The notes: generated from the letters alone by a model not told the origin. A stretch of DNA of 64,000 nucleotides from Calamus simplicifolius (GCA_900491605.1 UESW01004556.1:835549-899548); one strand, 5' to 3'; shown: positions 35,151 to 46,575, counted from the stretch's first letter. Program-made: numbers and translations.

Positions 35151-36008
35151 ACCTGAAAACTTTTGACCCGAAAACTTAAAACTTGCAAATTAACTAAAAT
35201 TGACATGCCATTCAACCAAATTTTTTTAAAACACCAGATCTCAAATACGACAAGGCATCTAAACATCACAAGGCTTAATCACAGTACTGGCCGCATCACA
35301 AGGTTAAATTAAAGACATCTGTTCCACTGGTTCTGTGTCTATAGCATAGAATGACAGTGGTGGAAAAAAAAAAAAAAAAAAAAAAGGGATAAGAGTGAAT
35401 CAAATGCTACTCTTCTTAGCGAAATATTCGGAAATAGAGTCTCCTTAGCAAACTATAGAAATTTTGAGATTCTTTCTATGTTTCAAGGCAAAGCTTGCCT
35501 TGAAAAGAAAAAGATTAGGGATGGGGAAGTAGTTCTTTGGAGGAAGATTCTTCTGTTTCTTTTGTTCCACACATCCCACATCAATGGCATACTTAGCTAG
35601 CCCCAATATTTCCTCCCATCAATCGGCACTCTCCTCTCAAAGCTTATTAACGTTTGAAAGGCAAACTAATCGAATCGAATCTCACGCCGGAGCATTGTAT
35701 ATAAATTCATAGTCATTCTGGACAAACTCAGCTCTCATTGGTTTGTCTGAATTTGTGTATTACCACAAAATCAAACGGATGGATAGCTATGATCTATCTA
35801 ACGCGAGAACCGAAAGATTAATTTATTGATGAATGCTCTCTCAAAATTTTTCCTCAAGTCCAAAGATAGACAAGTTGGTGATGTAGAACTGAGACCATGT
35901 AACTCAAAAACTCTAAACCGTGATATCTTCTACCTGAGCTAATTGTTGCAACTCACACCTAAGCAAGCTCATCCACTATTGTTTAATGCTTCGTTATAAT
36001 CCGATCTT
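35151..36008. other. No gene seen; 23-base A run
   Basis: A long A run ends near 35386, possibly an old poly(A) tail of a retroposed sequence. The rest is AT-rich with no recognisable domain. Confidence 0.4.
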
Positions 36009-36433
36009 ACAAGAGGTATATTATTGAAAAACACATGCTTTTCTCTGTACCTGATGGTCGAGTAATTGTACACTTAATATTTTGGCCATTCTTAAAGTGA
36101 TAAACTTTAAGCCATGACAAAGGAAGCGTTCTAACCTTGAAAACTTCATAAATGCTCCCAGATCTGAGTTTGACGAGTTCAAGGGCAAATAAGAAGCACC
36201 TAAAATGTGTGTGCGTGAGAGAGAGAGAGAGAGATCGATCTTATGATTTGTATTCATATTAGATGGAAGAAATACCAATGAGCATATATATAATATGAGA
36301 GAGTGAAGAACTTTCAACATGCAGTAATGGAACCTGGCAGTTGTAATCAACATCTGAGACCTCCAAATTGCCATCAACTCTACGGGCTTCACAGTCCACA
36401 TAAAATAAGAAAAAAGATAAAAGTAGAACAAGA
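36009..36433 (-). other. Possible exon fragments of an unknown gene
   Basis: On the minus strand a frame entering from the LTR junction at about 36434 reads VLVLLLSFFLFYVDCEARRV, like a signal peptide followed by mature sequence, and stops near 36259. Further left a strong polypyrimidine tract and TTTTAG acceptor (36200-36201) precede a 63-codon open frame that reads CFLFALELVKLRSGSIYEVF and continues to TAA near 36009. A second frame over 36021-36431 is also open. I do not recognise any of these, and no donor in the first piece fits the phase needed to join the second. Chance ORFs are a real alternative. Confidence 0.2.
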
Positions 36434-36984
36434 ACGGTCACGCCCCAGACCCAAATATTGGGCTAGGGTGACAACCCGCCGCGTGCCGGGCACGCAAGGC
36501 GTCTTAAAATCTTGATACGATTCAAATGAGACAATAATTATGAAAACTAAGCATAATACAAATGATAATTATAAGTTTTGGGTATCAAACCCTACATCCA
36601 AGTCATGCTAATAAAGTTGGGCTACAACAAGCCCTACACACAAACATAATATGATTACACCAATACAATGGTTCTTATTTTATTTATTATAAACTCCATC
36701 AACTCCGATATCCATCGTCAACCCTGAGGCTCTGAAAAACATTGTGAAGGTTTAATGAGTTTACACTCAGTAAGTAAGCCTATTATACAATCATATCATA
36801 CTTGAATTATATTTAACATGCTATTAACATATGCATTTTGTCAACTTAACATAAATTAAACATTTGATAAGCATCAGAATATGCATTCTAGCAAAGTCAC
36901 TGTTTATGTAATTATAGATTTCCTATGTGTCCCACGGCCCTGCAATACCTCAATCAGAGCACATCCTCCAGATGCGTGACCATA

Positions 36985-37260
36985 AACATCAACAGAACAC
37001 ATTGTACGATGTGTGGGGCCATACCATAACAGAACATACTCTACGATGTATGTGGCCATAAGAAAATCAAATAGAACACATTGTAAGACATGTGGGGCCA
37101 TACCATAATAGAACACACTCTACGGTGTGTGTGGCCATATAAAATCATCAGAACATGTCTACAATATGTGGGACCATATCATAACAGAATACATCTCCAG
37201 TGTGTGTGGCCATATAAAATCAACAGAACACATCTACAATGTGTGGGGCCATAGTAAAGG
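36985..37260. repeat. Tandem repeat of about 36-42 bp, seven units, alternating lengths
   Basis: Each unit has CAGAACACA(T)...GATGTGTGGGGCCATA. Units ending in CCATACCA (about 36 bp) alternate with units ending in CCATATAAAATCA (about 42 bp), a higher-order period of about 79 bp. Confidence 0.8.
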
Positions 37261-38226
37261 AGAACCGCGGCGACACATATAATCTATTTAACATTTTCAT
37301 CACAAGTGCATCATACATCTGTATCTCACAATATCTCACAGTGGTTTGCACAGTACAAGGAATGCATATAATCACCTCAATATAAACATATCGTACAGGC
37401 AATCACCTTTCTAGCATATACATCAATAAATCATTTCTTACAATATTACCAATCATTATAATCATATAATTGTTCATTCGTAATCCACAGTTCCATGCCA
37501 CATAGACAATTCAGTTAATTTATAAAAATGCATGCAAACTATATATACTCAATTTATTAATTAAACAATTAAATTGCATAATAGTCTTACTTACCTCCTA
37601 CGCAAACTCCAAATGATGCACCAACTAATCAGATGTCTGGGCACCTACAGGATCAATGTACATAATTAATTCACTGAAATCTAATTAATAAAATGACCCT
37701 TAAGACCCTACCCAGACTAGTTCATGGGCCCAACTTTGGGCTCGAATATCTCCCACTATATATACACACCCAATTGGGGAAGTAAAAATACCCCAAGAAA
37801 CTAGAATTAACCCAGATTCTAGCCATATAATTTTTTTGCTAATCTCGGCCCGTTACGGGGCCCAAAAGCTGGCCCCAAAGCTGTTCACAGCACGGCCCAA
37901 AAGGCCCAAATGATTGCAGCTAGCCGGCCCACTCGCTCTTCTTATTTCCCCTGCTCCCCTGTTTTTCCCGAAACAGGGGACAGCTTCCGGCCGGCGGCCA
38001 GGGCCACCGCCGGCCTAATTCCATCCGGCACGGCCACTGGAGGTCGGGCCGGAGCCTGCCGCCGCTGCGGCCAGCCTCCTTTCCCCCTATCTCTCTCAAT
38101 TTCTCTCCTTCTCTCTCTTCTCTCCACGCTGTGCGTTCGGTGCCGACTGTCCGGCCGGCCACCAAGGCCGGCCGGACCCCCATCGGACGCACGCCCGGCG
38201 CCGGTGGAGGTCACCGACCGACACCC

Positions 38227-38281
38227 ACCCTCTCTCTCTCTCTGGCTCTCTCTCTCTCTCTAGCTCTCTCTCTCTCTCTGT
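38227..38281. repeat. (CT)n microsatellite
   Basis: CT repeats interrupted by GG and AG words. Confidence 0.9.
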
Positions 38282-38749
38282 GGCAGGGGAACGTACCTGA
38301 GAATGAAGCGCGCCAGGGTGAAGGAAGGAGTCCTCCTCCTTCGTATTTAATCACCTGCGCGATGCCTCATCGGGAGTTTCCCGAAGACTAAACGCTTCAC
38401 CTGGAGCGAAGCGTCAGCCAGGAAAACCAACAGACTAAAGCCTGGTTTATCTGAACCAAACCTGGTTCATCTGAACCGGTTACTACAAGAACCATATAGC
38501 TTAACCCACATCGACTGTTTTTACTTTACCTCCACTGGTTTACCACAGCTTAATTCCTTCTCCTCTGTTTCCGGCATTCCAGGTGTGGCAGCGGAGAGGA
38601 GCTCGCGGGGGTCAGCGGACGGAGTCTCAAAACGGGGTTTAGGGTTTCACGAAGAAGGGGTCGGCGGAGAGGAGGTCGTGGGAAAGAGATGGTTTCAGCG
38701 GAAACAGGGAAAAGGGTGGGGGAAAATATTATCTTTTTATGGGTGGGAT

Positions 38750-39741
38750 TATTACGGCGAAAAAAAAAATCATCGTCAAAGGTATATCTATTACTATGAA
38801 ATCTAAATTTCACGGTAATAGGACAAAGAAAAAAGATTTTATAAAAAAAAATTATACCTTATTATGGTGAAAAAAATATCGCCATAATAGGTATATGTTG
38901 CCGTAATAAGCAAATTTCATCGTAATAAAACAAAAAAATTTATAAAATTTATAAAATAAAAAAATTGTAACTTATTACGAAAAAAATATCGCCGCAATAA
39001 GTATATCTATTACAGCAAAATTTATAATTTACCGTAATAGAACGAAAAATAGATTTTATTAAAAAAATCATACCTTATTATGGCAAAAAAATATTGTCGT
39101 AATAAGTATATCTATTACGGTAAAATTTATAATTTACCGTAATAGAATGAAAAAAATTTGCAACTTATTACGGTGGAAAAAAAATATCTCCATAATAAGT
39201 ATATCTATTATGGCGAAATTATACTTCCCCGTAATAGAACGAAAAAAAAAAAGATTTTATAAAAAAAATCGCACCTTATTATGGCGGAAAAAAATGTCAC
39301 CATAATAAGTATATCTATTAAGATAAAATTTATAATTCGTCATAATAGAACGAAAAAAAATTTTATAAAAAAAAATCGCACCTTATTACGGCGAAAATAA
39401 AATATTGTCGTAATAAGTATATCTATTACGGTGAAATTTATAATTTGCCGTAATAGAACGAAAAAAAGATTTTATAAAAAAATAATGCACCTTATTATGG
39501 TGAAAAAAAATATCGCTGTAATAAGTATATCTTTTACAGCGAAATTTATAATTTACCGTAATAGAACATAAAAAAAGATTTTAATAATAATTTTTAATTA
39601 TAATGATGAAAAGTTATTTCGTCGTTATAAATAGTTATTACAGTAACATTAATTTTAATTTCATCGTTATAAATAAGTATATAATGACAAAAATATTTCG
39701 TCATAATAAGTTCTTCATAAAAAGTCCACTTTCTTGTAGTG
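38750..39741. mobile_element. CACTA transposon right end with about 105-bp tandem repeats
   Basis: The end CCACTTTCTTGTAGTG at 39726-39741 is the reverse complement of a CACTACAAGAAA terminus. Leftward lie about eight degenerate copies of a unit near 105 bp, each holding inverted words TTATTACGGCGA / TCGCCGTAATAA and a run of A. No matching left terminus was found, so the element is truncated at left or its left end is not recognisable. The flank (39742 on) is a gypsy gag fragment. Confidence 0.75.
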
Positions 39742-39744
39742 CTG

Positions 39745-40032
39745 TTGTTACTGAGATTGCATCAATTGATGTACCAAGAGCTACTGTTGTTGTGCTAAGA
39801 ATTGCTTTTGCATCATCATCATCTCCTGCATGGAATCTATGAACACTCCTTTCATCCGAGTGAACATAGCCTCAAATTGTTCTACATGAAGATTAGAAGG
39901 GTGCTCCACAAGTTCTTCCTCCTGCGACATCTCATTGAATGGTGTTGATGTCAACCCCTATTGTGGCCGATCCAAGGCGGCTGCCTAGTCAATAAACCTG
40001 GTGGGTCGTTTGATACATCCTCTAACTTTCAT
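39745..40032 (-). pseudogene. gag: Ty3/gypsy gag N-terminal fragment, cut by the CACTA end
   Basis: From ATG at 40032 the minus strand reads MKVRGCIKRPTRFID, a stop, AAALDRP, a stop, then STPFNEMSQEEELVEHPSNL, HVEQFEAMFTRMKGVFIDSM and a Met/Gln-rich stretch that runs into the CACTA terminus at 39741. Stops are TAG/TAA where CAG, CAA or TGG would fit. A Gln/Met-rich coiled N-terminus after a basic start is common in plant gypsy Gag, but no diagnostic domain is reached, so the family call is tentative. The rest of gag would lie beyond the CACTA element. Confidence 0.4.
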
Positions 40033-40321
40033 AATTATTTACACACAAACAACACAAGTAAGGCCATTATTTAACTTTTAGGATTTGGTTTTCTTTATTG
40101 TTTATGATAATTAAGCATCTGAACATCACCATATGCCTTTAAGGCCTACTTCCTACTTGTTTCTAGGGTCTATTCTACCCTTCTCTCTCTCTCTCTCTAG
40201 GGTTTAAAGTCCACCGTATATCGATTGGGTTTAGGATAGGGGTCGTGATAGGCCCATAAAAGTCTCTTCTTGCTCTCACCCACACATTGTTTCTTTTTTT
40301 TTTTTTGGTACAGGTGGACGA

Positions 40322-41082
40322 TCACACCAATCTAGGGTAAGTCAAGCCCGATATACCAGAGTACAAAATTTGAGTAAGAACCAGAGGGCATGGGTCACCC
40401 TGCATCCAGTTCCATGGTCCAGAGTGATGGACCACCCGGTCAACTATCCAGTCAGCCGCTGAGTTAGCTTCTCGATAGATGTGACAGATCCGGATGGTAT
40501 CAGCCTGACAAAGCATAGCCCGAATGTCGCGGAGCAGAGGGATGGAAGAGAACTGGTCACCAAAGTCCTGACAGAGCCAGCTAATAATAGTAGTGGAGTC
40601 CCCCTTAATAATGATCCTTCGGCTGCCCAAACTGCGAATGGCATAGATATACCAGCCCACGCCGCATACAACTCAACTAAAGGCACCGATAGGTTGAGAA
40701 GGCCGAATCCACCCTCTGCTATCATCGACGCATCCGACTCATGGATCACAAAAGCCGAACCAGCAACTCTGCCGCAAACACTCCCATCAAAGTTGATTTT
40801 GACAAACCCTAGGGGTGGGGGCTCCCAAGAGATAAAGACCGCCTGCCGATGCGCTGCCAAGGCAGCAAGGGAGCCCCAGCTTCCAAGGTCATCAGAATCA
40901 AAAACTGCATGATGAAGGGTGTACTCCACAGAAAGGGACAAAGCAGTCAGAACAAGCCTATGAGGGGGAGCATCCTCATCAGAGAAAATAATATGGTTTC
41001 GAGATAACCAGACCTGGTAAGCAATGTAAGCAATCGTGGTACCCACCTTCCAGATGCCCCTCTGAATGTCTAGCCTGATCAA
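40322..41082 (-). pseudogene. LINE ORF2 RNase H domain
   Basis: Reads VGTTIAYIAYQVWLSRNHII, then PPPLGFVKINFDGSVCGRVA, SAFVIHESDASMIAEGGFGL and PLVELYAAWAGISMPFAVWA, the RVT_3 type RNase H of plant LINEs (Asp in FDGS, Glu in ELYA). A frame change after about 40600 carries on as RRIIIKGDSTTIISWL and REANSAADWIVDRVVHHSG near 40420-40560. It would remove RNA during target-primed reverse transcription. At least one frameshift. Confidence 0.8.
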
Positions 41083-41150
41083 TCATAGAAAAGAGTTGCG
41101 GCTAAGGTCACTCCTATCACCCCAGAAATAGAACCCCGAGATCTGCCAAA

Positions 41151-41299
41151 TTAGTCTCGCTCTACCACACAAGAAAATAGCATGATCAATAGCTCATCCT
41201 CTAACCAACATAGAGGGCACATAGGCTGGATCGACATACCCCTCCTAGAGAGCAGGGAGCAAGTAGGAGGCAGTCCCAAGCCATTTTCCAAATGAAGAG
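41151..41299 (-). pseudogene. LINE zf-RVT C-terminal piece (split by element D)
   Basis: Reads ENGLGLPPTCSLLSRRGMSI, then QPMCPLCWLEDELLIMLFSC. The Cys pair CPLC is present, but the usual His after DE (as in ETxxHLFxxC) is not. It joins the sequence right of element D at 51329. Confidence 0.75.
41295..41299. repeat. Target-site duplication of element D, left copy
   Basis: AAGAG, matching 51324-51328. Confidence 0.9.
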
Positions 41300-42099
41300 T
41301 GTTGGCCCAGACGGCAACCCAAGAGGGGGGGTGAATTGGGTTCTTTAAAAATTTTAACACTTTAAAGCTATGTGCCTGATTTGAAAGTGGTTGAGTGCAA
41401 TGAATAGATAAATGCTAAGAACAAATAAATGAGAGAGAGACAAAGCATAAAAAACACAAAGATTTTATAGTGGTTCGGTGTATCCAACACCTACGTCCAC
41501 TCCCAAGCTTCACTTGGGTCCACACTATAATCCACTTGATTACAGTCGAGTTGTTTTACAAGCTCACAACTCAAACTTGTTGTTTTCCCGGCACAACGAA
41601 CCCAGCTGGTTTTCCGGGCTCACCAGCACAAAACCCAACCACAAGCTAACCTTAGCTTGTCCCGAGGTATACTACCTCCACTAATTCAATCCCCTGATTG
41701 AATTAGTAAACAACAACTTAAAAATGAAGTTTACAATACAAGACAGCTCCTTAAATGAGCAAATATGCAATTAAATAAACAAGGGTAAGAAAAGCCTGTT
41801 TGAAGCGAATTTGATTTGAGCTTTTCTTCTTTTCCTTCTCCTTTGAAAGGTTGAATCAGCCTCAGCTCAGATTCTTCACAAAAATTGCAGTTGAGAAGTT
41901 GGGAAAAATAGGGCTTTTGCTTTCTTTTTCTTCACTTGGAAAATCCTTCGATTTTGAACTTTGAATGCTTTGGATTTCTCTTTGACTCTCTTTGGTTGAT
42001 GTGAGCTCTGAGTTTTTTTTCTTTGATTTCTCTCTTTCTTTCACAAGATTTTTGATTTTTTTTTTTTTTTCTCTCTCTTTTCAAACGGACGGTTCCCCC

Positions 42100-42107
42100 T
42101 TTTTATA
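42100..42107 (-). promoter_or_regulatory. TATA box in the left LTR of element D
   Basis: TATAAAAA on the minus strand, about 145 bp downstream of the motif array. The same word stands in the right LTR at 50583-50590, where it would drive element D. Confidence 0.7.
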
Positions 42108-42244
42108 GATCTCTTAATCCAAGATTAGGTGAAAAATATAGCCGTTACAGATGTTGGATTGCTCTACACACAAGAAAAATAGCCGTTAGAGATTAGGTAG
42201 AAAAATCTTACCGTTGAGTACGTTCTGACATTTGAAAAATCCAT

Positions 42245-42655
42245 TCCTGACAGGTTGGAGTCGGCTCCAACTTTTCAGGTGTCGGCTCCAGATCGGGTGT
42301 CCAAAAATAGTAATAAAAGTTGTTGAGGAGTCGGCTCCGAAAAAGTTAAGTGTCGGCTCATCGCTTTCGGGAGTCGGCTCCGGAAAGTGTCGCTCCAAAA
42401 TGTCCAAAAAACACGTTCTCTGTTTCAGGTTAGAGTCGGCTCCAGAAACTCAGGTGTCGGCTCCTGAACTCTCAGGTGTCAGCTCCCGATCTCTAGGTGT
42501 CGGCTCAGAAACTGATGCAGAAAATACTTCTCTGTATCTCAGGTTGGAGTCGGCTCCGAAACTTAGGTGTCGACTCCGGACCGTGCCAAAATAGAAAAGT
42601 TCTGATACGCCTGGGGTCGGCTCCTAACTGTTTGGGTGTCGACTCCAAGTTCTGA
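42245..42655. repeat. GTCGGCTCC motif array, left LTR of D
   Basis: About 14 copies of GGAGTCGGCTCC and AGGTGTCGGCTCC or close variants, often in alternation. GGAG-TCGG-CTCC can form a 4-bp stem with a 4-nt loop. In element orientation it lies upstream of the TATA box. Confidence 0.9.
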
Positions 42656-42814
42656 ACTTAAAATTTTCTTTTAATTTTGATTCAAAACTTATTTCCTTAT
42701 ACCTTTTGATTGATTAAACATTTTTAATCCTGAAACACTTGTTAAATTTATCAGAAACATAATGAATATACTCATGTCTTTTGTTAATCATCAAAATCAA
42801 TAATTGGGTCAACA

Positions 42815-42828
42815 ATCTCCCCCTTTTT
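42815..42828 (-). other. Polypurine tract of element D
   Basis: AAAAAGGGGGAGAT on the minus strand, identical to that of element C. Further G/A-rich words stand near 42910, 42932 and 43080. Confidence 0.85.
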
Positions 42829-43329
42829 GATGATGATAAAAACATTGAGTATATGCATGATTAAAAATAAGATTTCAAATCAAATTTCAAATTTTAAGTT
42901 TCATAGTTAAGCTCCCCCTGAATGAGGTAGCTCCCCCTATGATACTCAATTTAACATCTTTCTTCCTTTTATTAAATCATACATATCAAATTACATTCTT
43001 GATACCAATTAAACTTATTTCAATTTGATACCAATTACTTAAATACCCATTACTTAACTTTTAATGCATATACAATCTTCTCTCCCCCTTTTTTGTAATC
43101 AACAAAAAGGTTAGAAAAGATTCAAGTAATTAATAAAAGAACAATCAAATTCAAAAATTCAACATTCATTCATTTCATATCAAATACAACATTACATTGT
43201 AAACATTACATCAAAAAGAACTTCATTCAAACTTCATTACATCATCAAACAAAACATTAAACTAAACATCAACTTTTAATAACATCAAAAGAACTTCATT
43301 ACAACATAATCAAAAGAGTTCTAAGAAGT

Positions 43330-44571
43330 CTTTGCAATTCTTCTAAATTTTTTCCATTCCTTCACTTTGAGTTCTAACAAATTCCTTCAGTCTTCTATCA
43401 ACAATGCACATGCAGTAACAATTTTCTCTTGAAGCTCTGCATTGCATTGAATAAGTCTCTGAATCTCCTCCAATCTCTTTAAGTTCTCAAAAATGTTCTT
43501 GAGATCATCTTCAAAGATTCAAAGAAGAACCAAGAGTGGACTCAATCTTGCTATTCTTCATCCAAGGAATAGATCTCTCAAGTTCATAAATTTGCTATCT
43601 AACTCAGTCTTTATCTCTTCTTTTTGAGTACAAATAAACTTTTAAGTTGCTCTAACTGAATATCAGAAAAACCAGAAGCTGAACAAATGAACAAGCAGGT
43701 GCAGGCTACTAGGTCCTGGTGAACTCACTGAGGGTCCAGGTGCTGAGCTCCAACATCAGTGCTCTTTCATCCAGATGACCTTTTCTTTCCTTCCATCCTT
43801 CTTCACAAATCCCATCTATGCACAGTAGCTAAACTATAGTAATCAGTGTGCCTTAAGGTTCTTTTTGGGTTCATTTTCAGAAATAACAACACCTTGACTT
43901 TGAAATGCTAAAGTCAAATCATACCATAGGGTAAAGTAGATCTCTTCTTTTCCCGCCTCAGCCATATACCAATCATCATCCAGCAAATTAATTGGCTGAC
44001 CAGTCAAAACACTGTCCATATAACAATGTCTCGCTCTGAGACATACTCAAACCTCCAGTCTTGGGAAATAAATCCTACCACAAATATTATGAAGTAATCT
44101 TAAGCTCAAGGGCAACTGGTTTGCCCTAATTTCTTCAAATTCAGTAACTTCTCTTCCTAACATCTTGATAAAGCATTTGACCTCTCAGTAACAGGAATCC
44201 CTAAAAGGTTTCCTAAATTTTGAAGTAATGAATCCTTTTCCCTCTAACAGAACTACATTCCTCCATCTCCTCTAGATAAATTGAAATAAAATTCTTTACT
44301 AAGGCAGGATAAGTAGGAACATCAAGGGAACAACCTTATCCCAACCTAGTTCTTTTAACTGTCGCCCAATAGTGAAAACCTTCTCCTCAAAGAAATCAAA
44401 ATCTACCTTTCTACCCATTAATACTCGGCTAAGGTGTCAATTTGAGGTGAGGAGGGGCTTGGAATTGTGGATGACGAGGAAGAGGACGAAGAACTTGGTG
44501 AAGGCTGCCTTGCCGGATGGTCCGTTTCCCGTCGTCACGACCAAAACAAATCCCCTACGTTTGGGTGCCAT
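43330..44571 (-). pseudogene. Element D third ORF (ORF3)
   Basis: From the ATG at 44571 the minus strand reads MAPKRRG, then Ser/Pro-rich text in shifting frames, VLMGRKVDFDFFEEKVF, IGRQLKELGWDKVV, and YFNLSRGDG after a further shift. Towards 43330 come ENLKRLEEIQRLIQCNAEL and EKIVTACALLIED, an amphipathic helical end. Order and start match the ORF3 of element C (MAPKKKG; SNGRLVDFSF). The reading DFxxF...LxExGW is like the plant transposon-protein ORFs found after pol in other retroelements; the function is unknown and no membrane segment is evident. Broken by several small indels. Confidence 0.55.
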
Positions 44572-44639
44572 TGAGAGCTAAGGAATGGTTAATTTGAGGG
44601 ATTTTGGGTTTGGGAAGAGTTTGGAGAGAGTTTGGAAGA

Positions 44640-44830
44640 ATTAGGAGTCGATTGAAATGAAGAGGTGTCGACTCTGCCCTAATAAGTCAATTTGGAGGGT
44701 CGGCTCCAGTCGCTAACACAGTCAGCGCCGAACTGGAGTCGGCTCCGCTTAAGGGGTGTCGGCTCCAAGGTCAGACCGAGAGCGACACAGACAAGGTGTC
44801 GACTCCAGGGTGTCGACTCCACTGACAGTT
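44640..44830. repeat. Internal GTCGGCTCC motif array of element D, upstream of ORF3
   Basis: About seven copies (GGGTCGGCTCC, GGAGTCGGCTCC, GGTGTCGGCTCC, GTGTCGACTCC), in the same orientation as in the LTRs, ending about 70 bp before the ORF3 start. Confidence 0.85.
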
Positions 44831-45143
44831 TCAAGAAAAAAAGGAGTTTCAAAATCAAAACTTGTCAAAATAAAATCAATAAATTTTGGATAAAATCTTT
44901 GGAATATGAGAATCAAATTGTTCAAATTTCTAGATAAATTGTCCTTAAAATCATGAAAGAAATTTCAAGAAATTGATTGAATTCTAGATAATCATTCCTT
45001 AGGGGTTTCAAAATCATTCCAAAGGATCACAAATCCCTAATTCTCCTCTAAGATAACAAAATCTCTCTTCACTCAAAGGTTTTGTAAATATGTCAGCTAA
45101 TTGTTCTTCAGTACAAACATAATCAAGACAAATTCATTATTAG

Positions 45144-46575
45144 CTACATGTTCTCTAATAAAATGATATCTAATTTCAATGTGTTTAGTTCTTGAATGTT
45201 GATTGGATTTTTAGTTAAATTTATTGCACTTGTATTATCACATCTAATAGGAGTTTTATCAAGTGTTATGCCATAATCTTCAAGTTGTCGCTTAATCCAA
45301 AGGATTTGAGCACAGCAACTTCCAGCTGCAACATATTCTGCTTCAGCAGTAGATAATGCAACCGAATTTTGCTTTTTGCTAAACCAAGAGATTAAGTTAC
45401 TTCCTAAAAATTGACATGCACCACTTGTACTTTTTCTATCTAATTTACATCCAGCATAGTCAGAATCAGAATAAGCAATCAAATTTAGTGTTGAGTCTCT
45501 AGAATACCATAATCCTACATTTTTAGTTCCACTTAGATATCTTAGTATTCTTTTTACAGCAATTAAGTGAGATTCTTTAGGTTCAGATTGAAATCTAGCA
45601 CATAAACAAACAACAAACATGATATCTGGTCTACTTGCTGTTAAGTAAAGTAGAGATCCGATCATACCTCTATAATTTTTGATCTACTTTCTTACCATCT
45701 TCATCTTTGTCTAATTTGCATGAAGGACTCATAGGTGTTCCAAGGGGTTTGATTGATTCCATTCCAAACTTCTTGAGAATTTCCTTTGTGTACTTTGTTT
45801 GGTTGATGAAAATCCCTCTTTCTTTGCTTGATTTGAAGTCCTAGGAAGAAGTTGAGTTCTCCCATCATGCTCATCTCGAATTCACCCTGCATTAACTTAG
45901 CAAATTCTTGACACAAAGATTGTTAGTAGCACCGAATACAATATCATCTACATATATTTGTACTACTAATAAATCTTTATCTTTTCTTTTCAAAAATAAG
46001 GTTTTATCAACATTTCCTCTAGAAAAATCATTTTCAATTAGAAATTTACTTAACCTATCATACCAAGCTCTAGGTGCTTGTTTTAAACCATATAGTGCTT
46101 TGTGTAATTTAAAAACATGATTTGAAAATTCATGATCTTCAAAACCAGGTGGTTGTTCACAAAACTTCCTCATTTATAAAACCATTTAAAAATGCACTTT
46201 TAACATCCATTTGAAATAAATTGATATTCATATGACATGCAAATGCAAGTAATAATCTAATTGCTTCTAATCTAGCTACAGGTGCAAAAGTTTCATCAAA
46301 ATCAATTCCTTCTTCTTGATTATATCCTTTGCAACTAATCTAGCTTTATTTCTAATTACTATGCCATTTTCATCTAATTTATTTCTAAATACCCATTTAG
46401 ATCCTATAACTGAATGACCTTTAGGTCTATCAACTAAGGACCATACATTATTCCTAGTAAATTGATTTAATTCTTCTTGCATAGCTAACATCCAATTACT
46501 ATCTTTTTCAGCTTCTTCAATAGTTTTAGGTTCAATTTGAGATACAAATGCAAGATGATTATTGATATTTCTCAT
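45144..46575 (-). pseudogene. pol: Element D reverse transcriptase and RNase H
   Basis: From right: AFVSQIEPKTIEEAEKDSNW, GSKWVFRNKLDENGIVIRNK, a break, EQPPGFEDHEFSNHVFKL, KALYGLKQAPRAWYDRL, LLVVQIYVDDIVFGATNN (YVDD near 45950), a shift, MMGELNFFLGLQIKQ, then RNase H: MIGSLLYLTASRPDIMFVVC, SDSDYAGCKLDRKSTSGACQ and VALSTAEAEYVAAGSCCAQI. The C-terminal DIFTKPL part is near 45080-45150 in another frame. No clear nonsense substitution; the breaks look like one-base losses. Confidence 0.85.

Larger units (their letters stand above)
36435..38590 (+). repeat. Probable Ty3/gypsy LTR, right limit uncertain
   Basis: Starts GTCACGCCCCAGACCC, the style of gypsy LTRs that begin TGTCACGCCCC. It contains a repeat block at 36985-37260, a GC-rich block (37900-38230), (CT)n tracts (38227-38281) and a TATTTAA word near 38343 that could be the promoter. 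The first base before the LTR-like start is G rather than T, so the end is worn or misplaced. No partner found. Confidence 0.4.
40294..41299 (-). mobile_element. LINE, 3' part (RNase H, zinc finger, poly(A))
   Basis: The 3' end of a minus-strand LINE: a T run (40294-40306) is the poly(A) tail, RNase H follows, then the start of the zf-RVT region up to the insertion point of element D at 41299/41300. It continues at 51329 beyond element D; target AAGAG is duplicated. Confidence 0.85.
41300..42814 (-). repeat. 3' LTR of element D
   Basis: Begins TGTTGACCC and ends TGGGCCAACA on the minus strand. Contains the motif array 42245-42655 and a TATA box (TATAAAAA, 42100-42107). Confidence 0.93.

Noticed and set aside
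38483..38494. TACTACAAGAAC as the left terminus of the 38750-39741 CACTA element
   Set aside because: The match stops after ACTACAAGAA; the next bases do not match the inverted right end, and the first base is T.
40481..40912. 143-codon plus-strand ORF
   Set aside because: Antisense of the LINE RNase H, which has clear motifs on the other strand.
42245..42655. Regularly spaced GTCGGCTCC repeats as a CRISPR-like array
   Set aside because: Spacing is irregular, units are too short, and the block is inside a plant LTR.
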